Shown one piece after another: positions 1 to 7,731 of a DNA stretch of 64,000 bases (within the stretch, counting starts at the first letter, position 1; each line of letters starts with the position of its first letter). Both the position numbers and the translations under genes were made by a program. Source of the DNA: Actinomycetes bacterium (GTDB lineage Bacteria; Actinomycetota; Acidimicrobiia; Acidimicrobiales; Acidimicrobiaceae); assembly GCA_021841935.1 (NCBI GenBank), contig JAKCDL010000001.1:356708-420707 (forward strand), given 5' to 3'. The notes beneath the pieces are model-generated. The model worked only from the letters and a program-made list of their open reading frames with translations. It made no database searches and was not told the DNA's origin.

Positions 1-233
1 GGAAGTGCGAAGTTATCGTGGCAAACTTTAGTTTCGCCTATAAAGATCTGACCCTTTTCGATCTTTTCGATCCCGGCAATCGTACGCAAGATAGTCGTTT
101 TACCCGATCCACTTGGACCAAGGAGAACTAGAAGCTCCCCCTTTTCGACCTCAAAGCTCACGTCATCGATTACAACTCGACGCTTTACATAACTTTTAGT
201 AACACCGCTATAGGTAAGCGCAATCTGGCTCAT
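1..233 (-). CDS. ABC transporter ATP-binding subunit, iron-uptake type (partial, N-terminal part only)
   Basis: The first 77 codons of an ABC ATPase are visible and the gene runs off the left edge. The protein starts MSQIALTYSGVTKSY and carries a Walker A motif, GPSGSGKTT, near residue 40, preceded by a beta-strand pattern typical of the family. Its ATG overlaps the stop codon of the upstream permease by one base (TAATG), so translation is probably coupled. It would energise import by the permease and binding protein just upstream. The family (FbpC/PotA-like) is clear from this fragment, but the substrate comes from the neighbours only. Signature motif, Walker B and any regulatory C-terminal domain lie outside the window. 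Confidence 0.85.
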   Translation of the reverse strand, partial: MSQIALTYSGVTKSYVKRRVVIDDVSFEVEKGELLVLLGPSGSGKTTILRTIAGIEKIEKGQIFIGETKVCHDNFAL

Positions 234-2011
234 TAAAAACCTTCATTCCTTGATGCATCAACATTTAACAAAGCCTTCCACCCCTTTGGAATCACAAGAC
301 GATAGATCAACGAGACAACGCCAACGATTACCAGAGCATAGAGAAGTGCGACGATTGACATAGCGCTACCCCCGCCATAGTCATAACCTGCCACAAGTCT
401 ATTGATTGCAACAGAGAGAGGATAAAGACCAGGTGGATAAAGAAGCTGTGACATGGGTAGTTCAAGAAGCGTCTTAGCAAAGGTCAAAAGCCACGCCGAA
501 AGAAGTGCACGTGCAACAAATGGGAGAACCGCGTGGCGCCATGCCCTCGAGGGATTTGAACCATACACTCTGGAAGCCATTGCCATATTCGACTGCACCT
601 GAGATATCGGACCAACCAAAAGTCTCGAGGCTCCCGGAATTGCGGAGGCTACATAACCCAATAGCAGTAACTTCGAAGTTCCGTAGATAGCAAACCCAAG
701 GTGATCAAAGATTGGCTGATTGTAGCTGAAGATATATCCGGCACCCAGAACGATTCCTGGAAGAGCGACTGAGCCCAGGAGGACAAAGTCCAATGCTCTA
801 ACACCCCATGAAGCACCCTTTTTTACTAAAACTGAAGCCAAGTAGCCACCAACGGCAACGGTCAACGTAGCTGTCATGAGTGAGAGCAGTGAAGAGTACC
901 AAAGTGGCGAACCCGAAAGCGTAGAAGAAAAGACTCTGGAGTAGTTTGATAACGTTAATGATGAAATCGAAATCGAGCCACCAAAGCCCGTTAATAATGA
1001 CGAAGTCAAAATTCCGATCAGTGGCACCAGAATCGCTAAGAAAAAGACCACTCCGAGAAACGTATAGACGCCAACTTTAGCTCTTCCCTCTAGCTTTACC
1101 ATTGTGGCTCGTCGTCTGCGACCGCCGGCAATCGCATAACTCTTTGACTTAGTAAGCCGTCGCTGAATGATGAGCGGAACCAAGGCAGAGAGGATAAGTA
1201 TCCAACTAATTGCGGCAGCACCGGAGAAGTTGAGCGGAATGGAATCTATAGCCGTGTACAAGCTGTAGGTAGCCATGGGAAAGTGGGCCCCAGATGCTAA
1301 AGAGTACGCCACGCCGAAGTCTGACATTGATTCGGCAAAGACTATCGCAAAGGACGAGATGATAGCCGGCATAAATATAGGGGCGATAATGAGAAGGGAC
1401 TTCATGCGACTGCCAGCGTGAACCCTTGCGGCGTCCTCTAGCTCTGCCCCTAGGTTTTCCACCGTGGCCCCGATCGTTAGATAGGCAAAGGGAATACCCG
1501 AAAACCCAAGTACCACAATTACGCCAAGGGGACCAAAGAAAGGATGAAAGAGTGCCAGCGAACCAATGTGTAGTCTCACAAGAATTCCACCTGGTTCGAG
1601 TAGTCGCTGCCATCCTGCAGTGGTCAAATATGTCGGAACCAAAAGCAGAAACCAAACAGAGGCAGAAATTAGCTTCTTGAACCTTACGTTGGTCCGCTTA
1701 GTGATCCAAGAAAGAGCTAACCCGATAGAGGTAGCGATAATACCCGACGCAATCGATACGCCAAGCGAATCGAGGAGTCCCCGAAGCGCATCACCCGCAA
1801 ATGCATATCTAATCCCAGTAAGTGAAAATATCGGTGCACCTGGAGTGGATAGTCTGGGAAAGAATGCAAGTGCCAAAAAGTAGATGACAGGCACTACTAT
1901 CAGAACAACTACCACAATTCCTAAAATGGTCGAAACGTTTAGCTTCTTCAAATTGAACTTTGAAGGCGACTTCGACTCCAATTCTTTTGGCCGATCAAGT
2001 AAAAGTGCCAT
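233..2011 (-). CDS. ABC transporter permease, Fe(3+)-type (fused two-domain FbpB/SfuB-like)
   Basis: This 592-residue integral membrane protein has about twelve hydrophobic segments arranged as two homologous halves. Each half holds a binding-protein-dependent transport (BPD) domain; the EAA-like loops sit near 'LEDAARVHAGS' in the first half and 'MASRVYGSNPSRAW' in the second. Fused two-domain permeases of this length are typical of ferric iron importers (SfuB/FbpB) and of some thiamine or phosphonate importers. It lies between the binding protein (88 bases upstream) and the ATPase (one-base overlap), the usual order of such an operon. Iron is the most likely substrate, but no residue here proves it. 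The start at 2011 follows the 31-base hairpin that separates it from the binding-protein gene. Confidence 0.85.
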   Translation of the reverse strand: MALLLDRPKELESKSPSKFNLKKLNVSTILGIVVVVLIVVPVIYFLALAFFPRLSTPGAPIFSLTGIRYAFAGDALRGLLDSLGVSIASGIIATSIGLALSWITKRTNVRFKKLISASVWFLLLVPTYLTTAGWQRLLEPGGILVRLHIGSLALFHPFFGPLGVIVVLGFSGIPFAYLTIGATVENLGAELEDAARVHAGSRMKSLLIIAPIFMPAIISSFAIVFAESMSDFGVAYSLASGAHFPMATYSLYTAIDSIPLNFSGAAAISWILILSALVPLIIQRRLTKSKSYAIAGGRRRRATMVKLEGRAKVGVYTFLGVVFFLAILVPLIGILTSSLLTGFGGSISISSLTLSNYSRVFSSTLSGSPLWYSSLLSLMTATLTVAVGGYLASVLVKKGASWGVRALDFVLLGSVALPGIVLGAGYIFSYNQPIFDHLGFAIYGTSKLLLLGYVASAIPGASRLLVGPISQVQSNMAMASRVYGSNPSRAWRHAVLPFVARALLSAWLLTFAKTLLELPMSQLLYPPGLYPLSVAINRLVAGYDYGGGSAMSIVALLYALVIVGVVSLIYRLVIPKGWKALLNVDASRNEGF

Positions 2012-2041
2012 AATTTCCTAGTGTTCTCAATAAATAGGTAC

Positions 2042-2072
2042 GGGGCTTCCACCGAAATATGGTGAAAGCCCC
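2042..2072 (-). terminator. Intercistronic hairpin between binding protein and permease
   Basis: Arms at 2042-2053 and 2061-2072 pair over 12 positions with one C/A mismatch around a 7-base loop. The hairpin lies just after the stop codon of the solute-binding protein and just before the permease start. No long T-run follows, so partial termination or 3'-end protection of the binding-protein mRNA is likelier than full termination. This is a known way to make more binding protein than permease. The function is inferred from position. Confidence 0.55.
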
Positions 2073-2099
2073 AAATAAATTCGCTATCGAAGAATCAGA

Positions 2100-3179
2100 T
2101 CAGTTTACGATATTCGAAGTGAACCACGCATTGATCGAGTTCTCTTGCGGACCCCACTTATATGGATCAACCGTTTGATACTGAATTGACGAGAGAGAAG
2201 GCACCGCAGACTCGGGGGAAACCCCTTGGATCACTGGCCAGTAGAGAGAGTCACCGGTTGGATCTCCTGAGAGTTGCACCTTTTGGCCAGCTGGAGACAG
2301 TACGAAGTTTACAAACTGCTTAGCCTCAGCGATCTCTTGTGCAGGAGCCTTGGCGTCGATGCCTATAACACCAGGCAGCAATGTCGATGGCGACAAGAAG
2401 GCGACCTTGATCGTTGGGTCCTTGAATCCGGCTCCAATACCAGCTGAGCTCTGTATCAGAGCTAGCTTGATCTGACCAGTTGAAAGAGCGTGAAGGGTAT
2501 CTCCGTTGGTCTGAAAGACCTGAAGGCCGTTAGCTTTGAGATTGGTGTAGAAGGACTCTCCTTGGTTTACACCACCAAGGTAGTTCATCATTCCAGCTAC
2601 GAAGGGGAAGGTGGGACCCGACACCGCTGGGTCGTTCATGCCAACTTGGCCCTTGTATTGAGCAGATAATAGGTCGGTCCAGCTAGTTGGCGGAGTCGAC
2701 ACTGTCTTTGTGGAGTACACCAATGTACCGGCCATAGTTAATCCAGTTGGAATGTAGCTTCCGTCGCTTGGAACGACGCTCTTTCCAGCTGCAGTCCAGT
2801 TCACAGCGGGCTCCCAATTCTTGAGGAGATAATTCTGTTGGTCGAGTGCGGCAAATGCTTCGTCACCGTCTACCCATAGCACGCCCCACTTTGGATTCGA
2901 AGCTTCAGCCTGAACTCTAGTTAGTAGAGGACCAGTAGAGTCATCGACCAGTGTGGTCGGAATTCCTGTTGCCTTTTGAAAAGCAGTAGTCATGGCAGAG
3001 TCGTAACCCTGAGCCGAATAGACAACCAAAGGAACTTTGGCGCTACTGCTAGACGATGAAGCTGCCGTAGTAGCAGTGGATGAAGAACTTCCACTACCGC
3101 AAGCTGCTGCGAGTAACGAAAGGGCCCCTACCCCAAGCGCAATTGCGCCACGTCGATTTAATTTTGATGCATAACCCAT
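2100..3179 (-). CDS. Iron-type ABC transporter substrate-binding lipoprotein
   Basis: The protein has about 359 residues from the ATG at 3179. It starts MGYASKLNRRGAIALG, with a basic n-region, a hydrophobic stretch and a lipobox-like LAAAC followed by a Gly/Ser/Thr-rich linker, so it should be a membrane-anchored lipoprotein. The rest reads as an extracellular solute-binding protein (class used for Fe3+): LVVYSAQGYDSA at the mature start, then GTLVYSTKTV and SWTDLLSAQYKGQVGMNDP. The frame stays open upstream to an ATG at 3290, but that codon lies inside the SRP RNA gene and would put a long hydrophilic stretch before the signal peptide, so I reject it. The gene is transcribed toward the permease and ATPase. 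Iron as substrate is inferred from family and operon. Confidence 0.85.
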   Translation of the reverse strand: MGYASKLNRRGAIALGVGALSLLAAACGSGSSSSTATTAASSSSSSAKVPLVVYSAQGYDSAMTTAFQKATGIPTTLVDDSTGPLLTRVQAEASNPKWGVLWVDGDEAFAALDQQNYLLKNWEPAVNWTAAGKSVVPSDGSYIPTGLTMAGTLVYSTKTVSTPPTSWTDLLSAQYKGQVGMNDPAVSGPTFPFVAGMMNYLGGVNQGESFYTNLKANGLQVFQTNGDTLHALSTGQIKLALIQSSAGIGAGFKDPTIKVAFLSPSTLLPGVIGIDAKAPAQEIAEAKQFVNFVLSPAGQKVQLSGDPTGDSLYWPVIQGVSPESAVPSLSSIQYQTVDPYKWGPQENSINAWFTSNIVN

Positions 3180-3281
3180 GGCTGAGATTTTTGCAGCCAA
3201 ATCTTTCGCGAAGGACAACCTGAGGTAAATAGAAATTGAATTTCTGTTACCAATCATGCAAACTGTTTTCGAAACTAAAAA

Positions 3282-3409
3282 GGATGCCATGGGAGTTGAT
3301 CAGACTTACTGCGGCACCCTTACGGCTCCGCTGATAGCTGCTGCCTTCCGGCCCTGACTCGGTTCACGGACGCAAGCCGCGCAGGGCCCGACCAACTCCC
3401 ACGGCATCC
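3282..3409 (-). ncRNA. ffs: Bacterial small signal recognition particle RNA (4.5S/SRP RNA)
   Basis: Read on the minus strand, the conserved SRP domain IV apical helix GTCAGGGCCGGAAGGCAGCA is present, with the GGAA tetraloop and the Ffh-binding asymmetric loop. The two ends pair with each other over 20 base pairs including two G-U pairs (3390-3409 with 3282-3301), closing the long hairpin. A short T-run follows the 3' end at 3277-3281. At about 128 nt it is a little longer than E. coli 4.5S RNA. The RNA works with Ffh to target membrane proteins. Its placement near dnaX-recR and tRNA-Ser genes agrees with the usual actinobacterial arrangement. Confidence 0.95.
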
Positions 3410-3444
3410 TTTGACGCATAAACATACTAGTCTGTTTCTCTGCT

Positions 3445-3532
3445 GGAGGAGTGCGAGAGCGGCCGAATCGGCACGACTGGAAATCGTGTGTGGGGAAACT
3501 CACCGTGGGTTCAAATCCCACCTCCTCCGCCA
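3445..3532 (+). tRNA. tRNA-Ser (anticodon GGA)
   Basis: The acceptor stem GGAGGAG pairs with CTCCTCC, followed by discriminator G and an encoded CCA. The anticodon stem-loop has loop CTGGAAA, giving GGA, which reads UCC and UCU. There is a long class II variable arm, and the T-arm contains GGTTCAAATCC. It starts only 35 bases from the divergent SRP RNA gene, and tadA follows on the same strand. Confidence 0.97.
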
Positions 3533-3711
3533 TCATTTGCATGGAGCAAAAAGGTGGCTCCCGCCAACAACTCGATACCCGCGCCTAACAAGGAAACCTA
3601 CCGGGAAGCTCCCTCCTAGTCGTCTTGGCTCAAGTCTGCTACAGTTAGTCGCCTTCAAGCCTTCGATCTGTTTTTGCTAATATTTACAATGAAGTTTCTC
3701 AAAAGGATGCA

Positions 3712-4185
3712 ATGGATTACTCTTCCTGGTTCCTCGAATACTCCGAAACGTACATGAAAGAGGCTCTCGGGCATGCTACGTCTTCAGCTTCAATGGGAGA
3801 GGTTCCCGTGGGAGCGGTAATTGTTGAAGATGGAGTGGTCATTGCCGCAGCTGGCAATTGCCGAGAGGCCAGTAGTGACCCCACGGGCCACGCAGAGATT
3901 ATTGCAATTCAATCAGCGGCAAGGAGAAAGGGAGAGTGGCGCCTTACCAACTGTGACCTTTATGTCACCCTTGAACCTTGCCTAATGTGCGCAGGAGCGA
4001 TAGTCAACTCCCGCTTGAGAGGGGTCTTCTTCGGATCGTTTGACCCAAAGGCAGGTGCCCTACTCTCACTATTCGGCGTCGGTAATGACCCACGTTTAAA
4101 CCATGAATTTCATCGCAGCGGAGGTCATCTCGCCGCAGAGTCGAGCGAGTTGCTAAAAAGCTTTTTTCAAATGCGCAGAGTATGA
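3712..4185 (+). CDS. tadA: tRNA-specific adenosine deaminase TadA
   Basis: This 157-residue zinc deaminase converts the wobble adenosine of tRNA-Arg(ACG) to inosine. The catalytic motif HAE is at residues 60-62 and the zinc ligands in PCLMC are C90 and C93, followed by AGAIVNSRL as in TadA. The length is normal for bacterial TadA. An AAAGG Shine-Dalgarno at 3702-3706 lies five bases before the ATG. It sits between two tRNA-Ser genes on the same strand and may share transcription with them. A free cytidine or guanine deaminase is less likely because FFGSFDPKAGA after the zinc motif matches TadA. Confidence 0.93.
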   Translation: MDYSSWFLEYSETYMKEALGHATSSASMGEVPVGAVIVEDGVVIAAAGNCREASSDPTGHAEIIAIQSAARRKGEWRLTNCDLYVTLEPCLMCAGAIVNSRLRGVFFGSFDPKAGALLSLFGVGNDPRLNHEFHRSGGHLAAESSELLKSFFQMRRV

Positions 4186-4276
4186 ACGGGATAAGAGTGC
4201 TTTGGGGCGTTTGGGTCGCAAAATATCTGCTCTATGTCGTATTGATGACAACTTCAAACTAAACTCTAAATTTCTG

Positions 4277-4362
4277 TGGAGGGGTGCGAGAGTGGCCGAA
4301 TCGGGCGGTCTCGAAAACCGTTGTGTCGCAAGGCACCGTGGGTTCGAATCCCACCCCCTCCG
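4277..4362 (+). tRNA. tRNA-Ser (anticodon CGA)
   Basis: The acceptor stem GGAGGGG pairs with CCCCTCC, with discriminator G and no encoded CCA. The anticodon loop CTCGAAA gives CGA, which reads UCG. A class II variable arm and the T-arm GGTTCGAATCC are present. It differs from the three other serine tRNAs in the window, which all encode their CCA end. Confidence 0.97.
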
Positions 4363-4528
4363 CTCCTAAATGAGCATACTTGATCGCACTCAAAAAATTA
4401 TAAGAGCAACCGTACCTAACAACATTCCTCAGCTCCTCGCGGTGGTTGCTCTCTAGTTGGGATCTAAATTCCATTACAAATGTAGCGTTCGAGCGCGCAT
4501 AGCTTCGACAAAGTGATACGCTACCGAA

Positions 4529-5509
4529 GTGCTAGCTTCTAAATTGGGGCGAAAAATCGCGATCTTTGCAGTGTTGATGCTCCTTGTTGCAGGAGGATTC
4601 GTCACATCCTTTTCCTTGAGGCAACAAAATTCCATCTCGATAAATTTGCCCCACGATTTGGGCGGACCTCACTCTATCGACTGCCAAACCACCACTAGTT
4701 GTCTGATAGTGGGCGAAAACTACTTGGCCAAGGGTGGATTTATAGGCGAAATCGGCCTCCGAGGACAGACAGTCGGATTCGAAAAATTAGATGGTCATAT
4801 TCCAAATGCAACTGCGCTATCTTGTTACGCGAAGAACGGATGCTTAGTGGCCTTTGCAGAAAACAATTCATCTCGTGAGCTCGCGCAATTTTCACCCACG
4901 ACAGTATCCAACTCGGGAGTCAGGTTTCTTTCAGTACCAGCGCAATTTCAACAGGTAAATGCGATCTACTGTCGATCAAACACATCCGTCTGTTTAGTTG
5001 CCGGTAAGGCAGCGGGAAACTACAATTTCGCCTTTCAACTAATTTCTATCAAAACGTTCTCGTTCATTGGAGCGCCAGCGATTATGTCATTGCCCGATAT
5101 CGGCGGGGTCTACGACATATCTTGTGATCAAAGCCAAAAGTGTCTTGCGATCATGGAAAACTTCGACGGTACCGAGGGAATCGTCTACGAATTCACCCTA
5201 AGTTTAAACAAAAACCCTGACCTAACGAAACTTACCTTTACTAACGTCAATACTCCCCCCGCAAATCTTCTCCTTGCGGTTAGCTGTGCAGAGAGCAGTT
5301 GCATAATCGGAGGGTCTGATGCCTCCTCGATACACGGCCTTCTTATTACTGTAAATATGAATCAGCCCACCTTTCCCTATTCAATATTGAAACTCCCAAA
5401 AGGTCAAGGTCCAATACTCGCTGTGGGTAAGGCACGTGAAGTTGTAGTGGGGGGATATCCTCAATTTTCGAACTACGGCGACGTCCTGGAACTTTCACAC
5501 CCGTCGTAA
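4529..5509 (+). CDS. Secreted or membrane-anchored protein with five repeated Cys-Cys motifs, likely beta-propeller
   Basis: I do not recognise a characterised family. Residues 8-29 form one hydrophobic segment (signal peptide or anchor) after a basic start. The exported part holds five copies of a motif 'xxC-x(4-6)-CLxxG': C52/C58, C99/C105, C148/C155, C199/C205 and C253/C258, spaced 47 to 54 residues. A sixth copy without cysteines (ILAVGKAREVVVGG) follows near residue 297. This spacing fits a six-bladed beta-propeller with one short disulfide per blade. Such 'SCxxxxxCLAVG' repeats are known in exported actinobacterial proteins of unknown role. It is convergent with mmsA across a long hairpin. 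Function unknown; ligand binding or adhesion is speculation. Confidence 0.7.
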   Translation: MLASKLGRKIAIFAVLMLLVAGGFVTSFSLRQQNSISINLPHDLGGPHSIDCQTTTSCLIVGENYLAKGGFIGEIGLRGQTVGFEKLDGHIPNATALSCYAKNGCLVAFAENNSSRELAQFSPTTVSNSGVRFLSVPAQFQQVNAIYCRSNTSVCLVAGKAAGNYNFAFQLISIKTFSFIGAPAIMSLPDIGGVYDISCDQSQKCLAIMENFDGTEGIVYEFTLSLNKNPDLTKLTFTNVNTPPANLLLAVSCAESSCIIGGSDASSIHGLLITVNMNQPTFPYSILKLPKGQGPILAVGKAREVVVGGYPQFSNYGDVLELSHPS

Positions 5510-5547
5510 AGATAACCAGAAAAACTAATTCTTCAGGGGTAAAATGA

Positions 5548-5599
5548 GCATTCCAGCGAGATCTACTGCAATTAGTGCAGTGAGATCCCGCTGGAATGC
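5548..5599 (-). terminator. Long hairpin between convergent genes, probable terminator of mmsA
   Basis: Left arm 5548-5570 and right arm 5576-5599 pair almost completely (22 pairs, one A/C mismatch and one bulged base) around a 5-base loop ATTAG. Read on the minus strand it is followed by TTTT, so it best serves mmsA, but it lies between two convergent genes and may act on both. At 22 pairs it is longer than most intrinsic terminators. Confidence 0.6.
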
Positions 5600-5644
5600 C
5601 TCAAAATAGTCACTTTTGCAAATTCACACTTAACGATCTTGTTA

Positions 5645-7144
5645 CTATTTCGCTGTAGGGAATGACAGGCTCGCACGCTCGCCAATGTGAGATGCAAACC
5701 AACGCTGTGTTACAACCTTTGCTCTTGTATAAAATGCAACACCTTCGGGGCCGTGAATGTGACTTTGGCCAAACAGGGAGTTCTTCCACCCTCCAAATGA
5801 GTAGTACGCCATAGGCACAGGAATAGGGACGTTGATTCCAATCATCCCTACTTTTACACCGCGGCTAAACCTTCGAGCGGCATCGCCGCTGCCGGTGAAT
5901 ATCGCTGTACCATTTCCGTAAGGATTTGCATTGATCATTGCAATTGCGTCCTCAACGTCATTTACGTGAAGAACCGATAGTACAGGACCAAAGATCTCTT
6001 CACGATAGACGTCCATCTCCACCGTCACATCATCTATAACTGTTGGGCCAACAAAGAAACCACTCTCGTAACCGTCTACCTTGTAGTTTCTCCCATCGAT
6101 TAGAGCTGAAGCTCCCTGGTCAACCCCTTTTGTTATGAGGCCTTCGATACGAACCTTCGACTGATTGGTGATAACTGGACCCATCTCAACGTCTGATAAA
6201 GTCCCGGAACCGACCTTGATTTTGGAGGCTCTTTCGGCAACCAACTTCCCAATATCGTTTGCTCGATCACCAACGGCAATGGCGGCACTAATAGCCATGC
6301 AACGCTCACCAGCTGAACCAAATGCAGCCGCAGTCAGGTTCTCGGTCACAAAATCTAGGTCAGCATCTTCAAGTACGATTGCGTGGTTTTTCGCTCCTCC
6401 GAGTGCTTGGACTCTCTTACCGCTTTGAGAGGCTCTTTCGTAAATGTACTTTGCGATCGGCGTCGATCCAACAAATGAAACAGCAGCAACATCGGGATGA
6501 TCGAGGAGAGCATTTACCGCCTCTTGATCTCCATTTATAACGTTGAAGACTCCATCAGGTAGTCCTGCCTCCCGCCACAACTCAGCAATTAAAAGTGATG
6601 CCGAGGGATCTTTCTCACTTGGTTTGAGGATAAAGGTATTTCCACAGGCAATCGCGACTGGAAACATCCACATGGGAACCATTGCGGGAAAGTTGAATGG
6701 CGTGATACCGACACATACGCCAAGAGGTTCACGGAAGGAGTAGACATCTACCGCCGTAGATACTTGTGATGAAAAGTCACCTTTGAGGAGCTGAGGTATG
6801 CCGCAAGCGAACTCGACTACCTCCAATCCTCTTTGTACCTCTCCTCGTGCATCCGATAGGACCTTACCGTGTTCGCTAGTTATAAGTGCGGCGATATCGT
6901 CGGCTCGACGATTTACTAGCTCTCTGAATGCAAAGAGAACCTTTGTTCGCTGTGATAGCGATGAATTGGACCACTCCTCGAAGGCTCGTAGGGCAACTTC
7001 TACAACGTGATCAACGGACCTTTTCGATGCCAGAGCAACCTGTGACGATACGCTTCCTAGCGCCGGATCGAAGACATCACCCAGTCTGTCATCTTCAAAA
7101 ACTTGTAACTTACCGTCTATAAAATGTCCCAAAGTAGACATCAA
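5645..7144 (-). CDS. mmsA: CoA-acylating methylmalonate-semialdehyde dehydrogenase
   Basis: This 499-residue enzyme oxidises methylmalonate (or malonate) semialdehyde to propionyl-CoA (or acetyl-CoA), with NAD+ and CoA, in valine and inositol breakdown. The family-specific active-site block FGSAGERCMAIS, with the catalytic Cys, lies near residue 280; ordinary aldehyde dehydrogenases have a different flank. The motifs TPFNFPAMVPMWMFP and EEIFGPVLSV are also typical. It lies downstream of the epimerase and crotonyl-CoA reductase genes on the same strand, separated by a hairpin, so it may be read through from them. It would supply propionyl-CoA, which fits a methylmalonyl-CoA epimerase nearby. 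Confidence 0.92.
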   Translation of the reverse strand: MMSTLGHFIDGKLQVFEDDRLGDVFDPALGSVSSQVALASKRSVDHVVEVALRAFEEWSNSSLSQRTKVLFAFRELVNRRADDIAALITSEHGKVLSDARGEVQRGLEVVEFACGIPQLLKGDFSSQVSTAVDVYSFREPLGVCVGITPFNFPAMVPMWMFPVAIACGNTFILKPSEKDPSASLLIAELWREAGLPDGVFNVINGDQEAVNALLDHPDVAAVSFVGSTPIAKYIYERASQSGKRVQALGGAKNHAIVLEDADLDFVTENLTAAAFGSAGERCMAISAAIAVGDRANDIGKLVAERASKIKVGSGTLSDVEMGPVITNQSKVRIEGLITKGVDQGASALIDGRNYKVDGYESGFFVGPTVIDDVTVEMDVYREEIFGPVLSVLHVNDVEDAIAMINANPYGNGTAIFTGSGDAARRFSRGVKVGMIGINVPIPVPMAYYSFGGWKNSLFGQSHIHGPEGVAFYTRAKVVTQRWFASHIGERASLSFPTAK

Positions 7145-7252
7145 TATCGCTCCTGAATCGAATCAATATCCCGATTCTAGAGTGTTGTTTGGTTTTTTGA
7201 AAGTGTCATAAACTCACAGTAATTACGCATTTACTGACGTTATTAACAAATA

Positions 7253-7289
7253 ATCCCCTCCGCCAAACTTTTCCTTGAGCGAAGGGGAT
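7253..7289 (-). terminator. Hairpin after the epimerase gene
   Basis: ATCCCCT at 7253-7259 pairs with AGGGGAT at 7283-7289, and the stem continues inward as CGC/GCG past a C/A mismatch. It lies just after the epimerase stop codon on the minus strand and 109 bases before mmsA. It is a candidate terminator or attenuator separating ccr-epimerase from mmsA. Confidence 0.5.
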
Positions 7290-7305
7290 CGTTTTCGACA
7301 TGTCT

Positions 7306-7719
7306 CTAGTGAGAAGAGTCGCTCTCTTCTACCAGCTCAATGAGTGTTCCAAATGCACCTTTGGGATGGACGAAGGCAACAGTAGTACCCCGAGAACCTG
7401 GGCGCGGCTTCGTGTCAATTGTCGCATATCCTCGTGATGCGACTGCCTCAAGTGCTTCGGCGCAAGAGGCGACCCTATATCCCACGTGATGAAGGCCCTC
7501 ACCCTTCTTGGCTAGGTACTTAGCCACCGGAGAGTCATCGGTCACGGGTGATAGAAGCTGAATGTATGAATCTGCAACCTTTATCAGTGCTTCAGCCACA
7601 CCATCACTCTCTATCACCTCTTCGTGTTCGACCGTTGCACCGAAGACCTCGAGGTAATACTTCTTAGCTGCCTCGAGGTCGTTGACTGCTATCGCTACGT
7701 GATCGATCTCTGTGAACAT
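7306..7719 (-). CDS. mce: Methylmalonyl-CoA / ethylmalonyl-CoA epimerase
   Basis: This 137-residue vicinal oxygen chelate protein starts MFTEIDHVAIAVNDLE, with the first metal-binding His in the DHVAIAV motif. GEGLHHVGYRV carries the second and GTLIELVE the C-terminal Glu. The length is standard for Mce. The enzyme interconverts the 2R and 2S forms of methylmalonyl-CoA, and related epimerases also act on ethylmalonyl-CoA. It starts 12 bases after the stop of the crotonyl-CoA carboxylase/reductase gene, so the two are almost certainly one transcript, and the product of that enzyme needs exactly this epimerisation. Which substrate dominates cannot be read from the sequence. Confidence 0.9.
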   Translation of the reverse strand: MFTEIDHVAIAVNDLEAAKKYYLEVFGATVEHEEVIESDGVAEALIKVADSYIQLLSPVTDDSPVAKYLAKKGEGLHHVGYRVASCAEALEAVASRGYATIDTKPRPGSRGTTVAFVHPKGAFGTLIELVEESDSSH

Positions 7720-7731
7720 ATAGACCCTTCG

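Noticed and set aside
1206..1655. 149-residue frame inside the permease gene
   Set aside because: Same strand, different frame of a real permease; low-complexity composition without family features.
3306..3542. Open frame antisense to tRNA-Ser(GGA) and SRP RNA (…EEVGFEPTVSFPTH…)
   Set aside because: It is a well-known artefact of reading the opposite strand of serine tRNA genes and also covers the SRP RNA.
4259..4474. Open frame antisense to tRNA-Ser(CGA)
   Set aside because: Same artefact (GVGFEPTVPCDTTVFET); no ribosome site or domain.
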